From contig JAKLHH010000079.1 of the NCBI GenBank assembly GCA_022710245.1, forward strand, positions 1 through 13,074: DNA of 13,074 nucleotides. Direction: 5' to 3'. The notes under the pieces were generated by a model. That model made no database searches. It saw nothing but the letters and a program-made list of their open reading frames with translations, and was not told where the DNA came from. Origin of the DNA: Myxococcota bacterium (GTDB lineage: Bacteria; Myxococcota; Polyangia; GCA-2747355; JAKLHH01). Positions 7,108-13,074 of the stretch are shown piece by piece (the first letter of the stretch is position 1; each line of letters starts with the position of its first letter). The position numbers and the translations under genes were made by a program.

Positions 7108-8520
7108 TCAGACGATCTCCACGCGCTCGCCCGGTCCCGGGACGTGGGCCCGGCGGCCGCGCGCCTCGAGGTGCAGGGCCAGCGCGTCGCACTGGTCCGG
7201 GTCGCCGTGCACCAGGTAGAAGTCCCGCACCTGCCGCCCGCAGGCGTCCGCCCACCAGAGCAGCTCGTCGCGGTCGGCGTGCGCCGAGAAGGCGTTCAGC
7301 ACGCAGACCTCGGCGTTCACCTCGCGCTCGACGCCGAAGATCTTCACCGTCGGCGCGTGCTCGACCAGGCGCCGCCCGAGCGTGTGCTGGGCCTGGTAGC
7401 CGACGATGACGATGGTGTTCTTCGACTCCTCGATGGAGTTGCGCAGGTGGTGGACGATGCGGCCCGCCTCGCACATGCCCGAGGCCGAGATGATGATCGC
7501 GGTCCCCTTGAGGGAGTTCAGCGCCTTGCTGTCCTCGACGGTGGAGACCATCTTCAGCAGCTGGAAGCCGAAGGGGTCGCCGTGCGCGCCGTTGAAGGCC
7601 ACCGTCTCGGGGTCGTAGCACTCCGGGTGGCGGCGGAAGGCCTCGGTCAGGTCCACCGCCAGCGGCGAGTCGAGGTAGACCGGGATCGGCTTGAGCCGCC
7701 CCGACTGGATCAGCTGGTTGAGCGCGAAGACGATCTCCTGGGCGCGCTCGAAGGCGAAGCTGGGGATGATCACCTTGCCGCCGCGGGCGCGCGTGCGCTC
7801 GATGACGCCGAGGAGCTGCGCGTGCATCTCCTCGCAGGGCGCGTGGGTGCGGTTGCCGTAGGTGCTCTCCATCACCACCAGGTCGGCCCCCTCGGGCGGG
7901 GTCGGGTCGCGCAGGATGGGCAGGTGGCGGCGGCCGATGTCGCCGGAGAAGACCACGCGGCGCGCCTCGGGCAGGCAGCGCACGTCGAAGACCACCGAGG
8001 CCGAGCCGAGGACGTGGCCGGCGTCGAGGAGCCGCGCGCTGACCCCGTCGCGAACGGCGAAGTCCTCCTCGTAGCGGTGGGGGACGAGCTGCTTGATCGC
8101 GGCCTCCGCGTCCTCCTCGTCGTAGAGGGGCTCGAGCTCCTGCCAGTCGGGGTTGTCGGCGTTCTTGCGGTTGAGCCAGGCGGCGTCGGCGACCTGGATG
8201 CGCGCCGAGTCGCGGAGCATCGCGGCGGCGAGGTCGGCGGTCGCCTCGGTGCAGTGGATGGGCCCGGCGTAGCCGCGCTTGACCAGGCTGGGGAGGTTCC
8301 CGCAGTGGTCGATGTGCGCGTGCGTGAGCACCGCCGCGTCGGCCTCCACGGCGTCGCGAGGCACGTTCCGGTTGCGTTGCAGCGACTCCTGGCGCTTGCC
8401 CTGGAACATGCCGCAGTCGACGAGGACGCGGCTGCCGGGGACCTCGAGGAGGTGCATCGACCCGGTCACCGTGCGCGCGGCGCCGAGGAAGCGGAGGCAG
8501 GGGCTGTGGTTCGACGACAT
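7108..8520 (-). CDS. Metallo-beta-lactamase/beta-CASP RNA-processing exonuclease-like protein
   Basis: A 470-residue cytoplasmic protein of full family length. ATG 8520 has GGAGAGG on the minus strand at 8526-8532, 5 bases away. The metallo-beta-lactamase core shows H67-x-H69-x-D71-H72 (LTHAHIDHCG), then AGH at 167-169, SGD at 192-194 and the terminal VHGD at 437-440. The beta-CASP insert shows MESTYGNR (217-224), FAFERAQEI (256-263) and SASGMCEAGRIVHHL (345-359). The FSAHAD motif (411-416) belongs to the RNA-specificity segment near the C-terminus. All expected zinc-binding residues are visible, so it should be active. The family includes CPSF-73/Ysh1 and the Thermus ribonuclease TTHA0252, so RNA cleavage is the likely role; the target is unknown. 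The start lies 36 bases after the LOG gene ends, so the two are probably co-transcribed. Confidence 0.95.
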   Translation of the reverse strand: MSSNHSPCLRFLGAARTVTGSMHLLEVPGSRVLVDCGMFQGKRQESLQRNRNVPRDAVEADAAVLTHAHIDHCGNLPSLVKRGYAGPIHCTEATADLAAAMLRDSARIQVADAAWLNRKNADNPDWQELEPLYDEEDAEAAIKQLVPHRYEEDFAVRDGVSARLLDAGHVLGSASVVFDVRCLPEARRVVFSGDIGRRHLPILRDPTPPEGADLVVMESTYGNRTHAPCEEMHAQLLGVIERTRARGGKVIIPSFAFERAQEIVFALNQLIQSGRLKPIPVYLDSPLAVDLTEAFRRHPECYDPETVAFNGAHGDPFGFQLLKMVSTVEDSKALNSLKGTAIIISASGMCEAGRIVHHLRNSIEESKNTIVIVGYQAQHTLGRRLVEHAPTVKIFGVEREVNAEVCVLNAFSAHADRDELLWWADACGRQVRDFYLVHGDPDQCDALALHLEARGRRAHVPGPGERVEIV

Positions 8521-8556
8521 GCTGACCTCTCCGATCTGGCTCGCTGACGCCGCCGG

Positions 8557-9312
8557 CTAGGCCGGCGGCAGGTAGCCGCCCGCGCGGCAGGCGGTGACGA
8601 CAGCCTCGGCGATCTCGGCCGGCTCGTCGAGGACGCGCAGCAGCTCGAGGTCATCGGGGTTGATGCAGGCCTCGCCGAGGATGGCCCCGCGGCACCACTC
8701 GAGGAGCGGCGCCCAGTAGGCGCGGCCGCAGAGGACGATGGGGAAGTGCTCTATCTTGCGCGTCTGCGCCAGCGTCAGCGCCTCGAAGAGCTCGTCGAGG
8801 GTGCCGAAGCCGCCGGGGAAGATGACGAAGCCCACCGAGTACTTCACGAACATCAGCTTGCGCACGAAGAAGTAGCGGAAGGTGAGCGCCAGGTCCTGGA
8901 AGGGGTTCGGCGACTGCTCGTGCGGGAGCTGGATGTTGCAGCCCACCGAGAGGCTGCGCCCCTCCTGCGCGCCGCGGTTCGCCGCCTCCATCAGCCCCGG
9001 GCCGCCGCCGGTGATGATCACCAGGCCGGCGTCGGAGAGCAGGCGCGCGGTCTCCCGCGCCTTGCTGTACCAGGGGCTCTCGGGCGGCAGGCGCGCCGAG
9101 CCGAAGAGCGACACGGCGGGGCCGATCCGGTGCAGGTGCTCGAAGCCGTCGACGACCTCGCCCTGGATGCGGAGCACCCGCCAGGGGTCCATGGTGGTGA
9201 AGTCCTCGCTCCGCGCCGGGGTGCTCGGCGCCGGGGTGCGGAGGAGCTCCTGGTCCTCGTTGCGTCCCTGCGGGAGGTCCTTGCCCGGGGCGGAGCCGTG
9301 CTGGTGCTTCAT
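8557..9312 (-). CDS. LOG family protein (TIGR00730-type Rossmann fold, nucleoside-monophosphate phosphoribohydrolase-like)
   Basis: A 251-residue cytoplasmic protein. ATG 9312 is preferred because a promoter-like pair lies just upstream, giving a short leader, and a weak GAGG (9318-9321) sits 5 bases away. The frame stays open further upstream, to 9795, but that extension is Arg/Gly-rich and not protein-like. The Rossmann core starts near 65 (AVSLFGSAR). The two family signatures are intact: GGGPGLMEAANRG at 102-114 and PGGFGTLDE at 166-174, with FRYFFVRKLMF at 145-155 between them. LOG enzymes cleave the N-glycosidic bond of nucleoside 5'-monophosphates, including cytokinin precursors. In non-plant-associated bacteria the real substrate is often unclear. 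The first 40 residues are a polar extension; M41 is a possible alternative start. It is first in the minus-strand run. Confidence 0.93.
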   Translation of the reverse strand: MKHQHGSAPGKDLPQGRNEDQELLRTPAPSTPARSEDFTTMDPWRVLRIQGEVVDGFEHLHRIGPAVSLFGSARLPPESPWYSKARETARLLSDAGLVIITGGGPGLMEAANRGAQEGRSLSVGCNIQLPHEQSPNPFQDLALTFRYFFVRKLMFVKYSVGFVIFPGGFGTLDELFEALTLAQTRKIEHFPIVLCGRAYWAPLLEWCRGAILGEACINPDDLELLRVLDEPAEIAEAVVTACRAGGYLPPA

Positions 9313-9336
9313 CGATGCCTCGCCAGTGGTCACCGC

Positions 9337-9365
9337 AGGATACCCGGTTCGCCGCCGGCTGTCAG
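9337..9365 (-). promoter_or_regulatory. Predicted sigma70-type promoter for the minus-strand run
   Basis: On the minus strand a CTGACA (-35, 9360-9365, 5 of 6 to TTGACA) is followed after exactly 17 bases by TATCCT (-10, 9337-9342, 4 of 6 to TATAAT). Transcription would start near 9330 and give a leader of about 18 bases to ATG 9312. The position fits the chosen start. It is a motif call only. Confidence 0.45.
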
Positions 9366-9460
9366 CGCCGAGGCGAGGCCCGCTGCGCGTCGCGATATCA
9401 CTGCCGCCCTGGCGACACGCGGTGGTCTGCTGGGCTCCCTGCTGGCGCCGCTGACGGCGC

Positions 9461-9489
9461 TTGGCAGCGGGCGCGGAGCTTGTGACAAT
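9461..9489 (+). promoter_or_regulatory. Predicted extended -10 promoter for the DNRLRE/PHP gene
   Basis: TTGGCA (-35, 9461-9466, 5 of 6) is followed after 17 bases by GACAAT (-10, 9484-9489, 4 of 6), with TG at 9481-9482 in the extended -10 position. Transcription would start near 9496, about 70 bases before the preferred ATG at 9568. The hairpin at 9520-9553 would then lie in the leader. Confidence 0.45.
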
Positions 9490-9519
9490 GAGGCGTTGAA
9501 CCCCGCTCGCCCAGAGGGG

Positions 9520-9553
9520 CGATGGACCCGACGCCGGCCGGCCGGGTCCATCG
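9520..9553 (+). promoter_or_regulatory. Strong hairpin in the leader of the DNRLRE/PHP gene
   Basis: The 11-base arms CGATGGACCCG (9520-9530) and CGGGTCCATCG (9543-9553) are perfectly complementary. The 12 bases between them contain the self-complementary GCCGGCCGGC (9533-9542). The element lies after the predicted promoter and ends 14 bases before ATG 9568. It has no T run, so it does not look like an intrinsic terminator. A translation-control hairpin, an RNA-stability element or a protein-binding palindrome in DNA are the options. Confidence 0.5.
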
Positions 9554-9567
9554 CTGCCGCCCGTGCG

Positions 9568-11748
9568 ATGGTCCGCGACGCGGGGCTGATCGTGCTGCTC
9601 GGCTGCCTGCCAGGCCTCGCCTGCGGCGGCGCGCCCGCTCCGTCTCAGGATGCCGGCCCCGACGCGGAGCTCCCCGCCGACGCTGGCCCCGATCTCTCGG
9701 TCGGTGAGGACGATGCCGGGGCCACTCCCGACTCCCAGCCCGCGACGGACGCGGCGCGCCCCTCCAGCGTTGCCAGGCACCGCCTCGTGCTCCACCCCGA
9801 GGCGGACACCTATGTGCGGTCCGGCGCCAAGGCCGACACCAGCTTCGGCGCCGCGGCCTCACTCTGGATCGACCAGGACCTGTCGGGCGGCGAGGCCACG
9901 CAGGCCTACCTGCGCTTCCGCATCCCCAAGGTCCCGGTGGCGCGGGCCCTGCTTCACCTCTATGTCAGCGACGGGTCGACCGGCAGCATGGACGTCGTCG
10001 CCATCTCCGACACGACCTTCGACGAGTCCATCACCTGGAACACCAGGCCCGCCGTCGACGGCGCGCCCCTCGGGGCGCTGACCGCGACGACCCCGGGAGC
10101 CTGGGTGGAGCTGGACGTGACCGCGCGAGTCGCCTCCGACGCGGTGTTCTCCTTCGCCATCGTCCCCAGGTCCACCGACGGCGTCGGCATCGCCTCACGC
10201 GAGGCTGCCACGCACCGGCCCAAGCTGGTCCTCGAGCCCGGGGCCGAGGTCCCGGCGAACGCCATCGCCCCCGAGGTGGATACCTACGTGCAGTCCGGCG
10301 CCGCCGCCGACAAGAGCTTCGGCCAGCTCGCTTACCTGGATGTGGACGCCGACGCCTCGGGGACCGTCAAGGAGGGTTATCTTCGCTTCAACATCGGCGC
10401 GGTGCCGCCCATCGAGCGCGCGGTGCTGCGCCTCTATCTGCTCGACGGCTCGGCGAGCAGCGCCCGCGTGGTCTCGATCCCGGACCACAGCTTCGCGGAC
10501 AGCATCACCTGGAACACCAGGCCCGCCACCAGCGGAGCGACCAGCCTGGCCGCGATCAGCGCGACGGACCGCGGCTGGGTCGAGCTCGACGTGACCCACG
10601 CTGTCACCCCGAGCTCGAAGCTCTCGCTGGCGCTGCTGCCCGCCTCCGCCAATGGGATTCGCATCGCCTCGGCCGAGAGCGCCTTCTACCGACCGCTGCT
10701 GCTGCTCACCACCAGCCAGGCGACCTGCGGCGACGGCCGCTGTGACGCGGGCGAGACCTGCCGCGGCTGCTCCAGCGACTGCGGCGAGTGCCCGTCGGGG
10801 TGCCTCTCGGGCGAGCTCTTCCCGATGGTCGGCGATCACCACACCCACACCTCCTCCTCGGACGGGGAGGGCGTGCCGGCCGACGCCTTCGCCCTCGCCC
10901 GCTCCTCGAAGCTCGACTACCTCATCGTCACCGATCACGTCGCCGCGATCTCCAGCGCCGAGTGGTCCGGCTGCGCGACGGCGGCTGCGGCCGCCGACTC
11001 GCCGGGGACCTTCGTGGCCGCTTGTGGCTGGGAGACCTGGATCGGTCCCGGCCTCGGCCACGCGAACGTCCTCTCCGCCTCGACGCTCTCGTCGGTGCCG
11101 AACACGCCCGACTACGCCACCTGGTACGCCAAGCTCGCCGCCTGCTCGGGCTGCCTCGGCCAGATGAACCACCCCGCCTCGCCGAGCTACCCCTGGGCGA
11201 GCTTCGCCTACGACGCCAAGGCCGCGCCCAACCTGGCGCTCTACGAGCTCAACGGCGGCAGCACCTTCGCCGAGCGCATCACCAGGTACGCGGCCGCCCT
11301 CGACGCCGGCTGGCGGCTCGCGCCCACCTGGAACAGCGACACACACCAGGCGAACTGGGGGAGCACCTCGGTGCGCAGCGGCTTCTGGGTCACCGCGCGG
11401 GATGGCGCGGCCCTGATGGAGGCGATGCGCGAGCGTCGATCGTTCGCCACCAATGATCACGACGCCACGCTCCGCGTGCGCGCGGGTCCCTACTGGCCAG
11501 GCTCCACGGTGAGCGAGGCGAGCATCGAGCCGCTCGAGGTGCTCGGCCTCGACCCGACCGAGGGGTTCGATCGCATCGTGCTCGTCGGGGCCGGTAACAA
11601 GACGCTGAAGGTCTTCCCTTGCGAGAGCCAGCCCGTCTGCGGCGGCACCCTGCTGCTGCAGGTTCCAGCAGCGACCCACGTCTTCGCCTACGCCATCCAG
11701 AAGGACGGCGGCACCCTGGTCGGCGCGCCGGTCTACTTCACCCCCTGA
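9568..11748 (+). CDS. Exported protein: two DNRLRE domains, Cys-rich linker and CehA/McbA-type PHP metallohydrolase
   Basis: A 726-residue surface protein. The N-terminus (GLIVLLGC, then LPGLACGG) is a probable lipoprotein signal with Cys 13 or Cys 19 as the lipid site. An Asp/Pro/Ala linker runs to about 70. Two DNRLRE beta-sandwich domains follow (about 73-222 and 232-382), each with DTYV, YLRF, SITWNTRPA and WVELDVT. Next is a Cys cluster (387-412, CGDGRC...ETC...C...C). The C-terminal domain (about 418-726) has the metal ligands of PHP/CehA hydrolases: H425-x-H427, D432, D456-H457, E489, H498, H535 and D591-x-H593. It should therefore be a metal-dependent phosphoesterase or related hydrolase. 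The substrate is unknown. ATG 9568 has no clear ribosome site. TTG 9496, with GAGG at 9490-9493, is an in-frame alternative adding 24 residues with an RRR stretch before the hydrophobic core. Divergent from the LOG-led run. Confidence 0.9.
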   Translation: MVRDAGLIVLLGCLPGLACGGAPAPSQDAGPDAELPADAGPDLSVGEDDAGATPDSQPATDAARPSSVARHRLVLHPEADTYVRSGAKADTSFGAAASLWIDQDLSGGEATQAYLRFRIPKVPVARALLHLYVSDGSTGSMDVVAISDTTFDESITWNTRPAVDGAPLGALTATTPGAWVELDVTARVASDAVFSFAIVPRSTDGVGIASREAATHRPKLVLEPGAEVPANAIAPEVDTYVQSGAAADKSFGQLAYLDVDADASGTVKEGYLRFNIGAVPPIERAVLRLYLLDGSASSARVVSIPDHSFADSITWNTRPATSGATSLAAISATDRGWVELDVTHAVTPSSKLSLALLPASANGIRIASAESAFYRPLLLLTTSQATCGDGRCDAGETCRGCSSDCGECPSGCLSGELFPMVGDHHTHTSSSDGEGVPADAFALARSSKLDYLIVTDHVAAISSAEWSGCATAAAAADSPGTFVAACGWETWIGPGLGHANVLSASTLSSVPNTPDYATWYAKLAACSGCLGQMNHPASPSYPWASFAYDAKAAPNLALYELNGGSTFAERITRYAAALDAGWRLAPTWNSDTHQANWGSTSVRSGFWVTARDGAALMEAMRERRSFATNDHDATLRVRAGPYWPGSTVSEASIEPLEVLGLDPTEGFDRIVLVGAGNKTLKVFPCESQPVCGGTLLLQVPAATHVFAYAIQKDGGTLVGAPVYFTP
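10029..10527 (+). repeat. Internal duplication within the DNRLRE domains
   Basis: The 25 bases at 10029-10053 recur exactly at 10503-10527, 474 bases (158 codons) later. They encode the ITWNTRPA core of each DNRLRE domain. The rest of the two domains has diverged. The repeat marks an in-frame tandem domain duplication, either recent in this short segment or kept similar by gene conversion or strong constraint. Confidence 0.7.
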
Positions 11749-11753
11749 CTGCA

Positions 11754-11771
11754 GTGAGCACCATCGCTCAC
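11754..11771. terminator. Small hairpin between convergent genes
   Basis: GTGAGC (11754-11759) and GCTCAC (11766-11771) form a 6-base stem with a 6-base loop. It lies 5 bases after the stop of the DNRLRE/PHP gene and 18 bases beyond the stop of the minus-strand remnant. No T run follows on either strand, so it would be an imperfect bidirectional terminator at best. Confidence 0.3.
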
Positions 11772-11789
11772 GCGAGCGAGGCGCGCGGG

Positions 11790-12115
11790 CTACTTGATGC
11801 AGTCGAAGGAGCCGGCGCCGGTGCGGAACTCGAGGTCGTCGACGTAGATCATCGGGTCCGTGAAGTTGTCGCCAGGCTTGGCATCGTAGTTCGTGAAGAT
11901 GAACGTATCGAGCTCATCCTTCGCGGCGAAGTACTGGCCCGTGATATCGAAGACGGTGACGTCGTCGTACTTCATGACAAACCGCCCGTCCGCGACCCCC
12001 GGGGTATTGGCCTTGAAGGCGATACGAACTCGCTGCCACTTGTTGGCCACGATGCTCGAACCATAGTCCACATACTTGCCGCTGTCTGGACCTCCGAAGC
12101 CGAACCAGAAGGCGC
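11790..12115 (-). pseudogene. 3' remnant of a beta-sandwich (concanavalin-like) protein gene
   Basis: The minus-strand frame ending at the TAG at 11790-11792 encodes about 107 residues that look like a real domain end: FWFGFGG, KWQRVRIAFKANT, DGRFVMKYDDV and IYVDDLEF before a final GSFDCIK. This pattern (a Trp strand, a DG turn, then the last DDL strand) is common in concanavalin A-like and polysaccharide-lyase-like domains. The frame stays open further upstream to 12491, but that part is Arg/Pro/Ala-rich, has no signal peptide or strand pattern and is much richer in GC. The gene therefore appears to have lost its 5' part near 12110-12140. The fragment's GC is visibly lower than its surroundings, which may mean a different origin. 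GTG 12155 could give a 121-residue product, but it lacks a ribosome site. The final strand resembles the end of the lipoprotein at 5844-7073, though the rest is not clearly similar. Confidence 0.6.
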
Positions 12116-12477
12116 CTCCTGCAGCGAGGCCGGTGCAACGCCGATGCCGCGTCACCGCGGGGCTGCCATGGCCAGGCGCGCGAGCGCAGGCGCCGGGTGA
12201 CGAGGACAGCGGCGCAGGCGGCCGAGGCCCGGGTCCGTTTTCCCCGCTCGCGGCGAGGATTCGCGCCCCTGCCGGCCGGGCGGGGGCGTCCCGGCGCGCT
12301 CGCGGCGACGGCGCGACCTCCGACCGCCCGGGTGCCATGAACGGGTGACGCCGCGCGGTGGGCCGGGAGGTCCGAGGCGACGGGTACGTGAGTTGCTTTG
12401 TCGTCGACGAGGCAACGCCGCGGGCCTCCTCGCTCCCCGGCGCCGTGTGAGAAGCAGCGAGCGGAAGGCAGGGGAGG
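12116..12477. other. Very GC-rich stretch without a supported gene
   Basis: About 360 bases between the truncated beta-sandwich gene and the glycosidase gene. Open frames run through it on both strands because stop codons are rare at this GC, but their products are Arg/Pro/Ala-rich with no motif. It should contain the promoter of the glycosidase gene. The palindrome TCGTCGACGA (12401-12410), flanked by GTTGC (12392-12396) and GCAAC (12412-12416), is the only symmetric element I noticed. TGAGAAGCAGCG occurs at 12448-12459 and again, inside the next gene, at 12507-12518. Confidence 0.5.

Positions 12478-13074
<597 letters not shown>

Noticed and set aside
5628..8547. Two long plus-strand open frames (5628-7409 and 6913-8547)
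   Set aside because: They are antisense to the beta-sandwich lipoprotein and beta-CASP genes, whose motifs are intact. The shadow products are low-complexity Val/Ala/Arg/Asp strings.
9522..9707. A 61-codon open frame starting inside the hairpin, as a possible leader peptide
   Set aside because: It has a modest GAGGGG before it, but it overlaps the signal and linker of the real gene by 140 bases, and its Arg/Pro-rich product looks like an out-of-frame reading.
9313..9795. Upstream extension of the LOG gene by 161 codons
   Set aside because: It crosses both predicted promoters and the start of the divergent gene, and its product is Arg/Gly/Ala-rich, unlike LOG N-termini.
10195..11679. A 494-codon minus-strand open frame
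   Set aside because: It is antisense to the DNRLRE/PHP gene, which has unmistakable domain motifs; the product is Gly/Arg/Val-rich with no motif.

Overview
The window is uniformly GC-rich, with coding frames that favour G or C in the third position. Several exported proteins have lipoprotein signal peptides followed by Asp/Pro/Ala-rich or Gly/Ser/Lys-rich linkers. One also carries a Cys-rich CGDGxC...ETCxxC...DCG motif. This style of surface lipoprotein is typical of Myxococcota (former Deltaproteobacteria), so a myxobacterial or uncultured delta-type genome is the best guess. That is inference from protein style, not from a marker gene. No rRNA, tRNA, CRISPR array, integrase or transposase is visible.

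Layout from left to right. (1) A secreted or membrane-associated protein of unknown function (246-1247, +). (2) A secreted protein of unknown function with two Cys-Pro-x-acidic-x-Cys motifs (1361-2944, -). It is divergent from (3) a GH114-type glycoside hydrolase lipoprotein (3150-4148, +). The 205-base gap between them holds two inverted-repeat candidates for operators. (4) A four-gene run on the minus strand, transcribed from 9312 down to 4199: LOG-family nucleotide hydrolase, beta-CASP metallo-beta-lactamase RNase, a beta-sandwich lipoprotein and a von Willebrand A lipoprotein. The first three are 36 and 34 bases apart and the last is 112 bases further on. (5) Divergent from this run is a large exported protein with two DNRLRE domains, a Cys-rich linker and a CehA/McbA-type PHP metallohydrolase domain (9568-11748, +). 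The intergenic region between (4) and (5) has one plausible sigma70-type promoter in each direction and a strong hairpin. (6) A 3' remnant of a beta-sandwich (concanavalin-like) protein on the minus strand (11790 to about 12115), with lower GC than its surroundings and no recognisable 5' half. (7) A very GC-rich non-coding stretch, then the first 199 codons of an MGH1/GH63-like glycosidase (12478 to the edge).

Most of the genes with recognisable domains act outside the cytoplasm or on carbohydrates: GH114, two beta-sandwich proteins, the DNRLRE/PHP protein and the GH63-like enzyme. The window may therefore be part of a surface or exopolysaccharide-handling region, but the genes are in several transcription units and no transporter, glycosyltransferase or regulator is present, so a single system is not shown. 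The two housekeeping-like cytoplasmic genes (LOG and beta-CASP) sit at the head of the minus-strand run and probably form their own functional pair. I see no clear new defence or mobile system. The most unusual items are the DNRLRE2-PHP fusion with its 5' hairpin, the truncated beta-sandwich gene at a composition break, and the two unclassified exported proteins.
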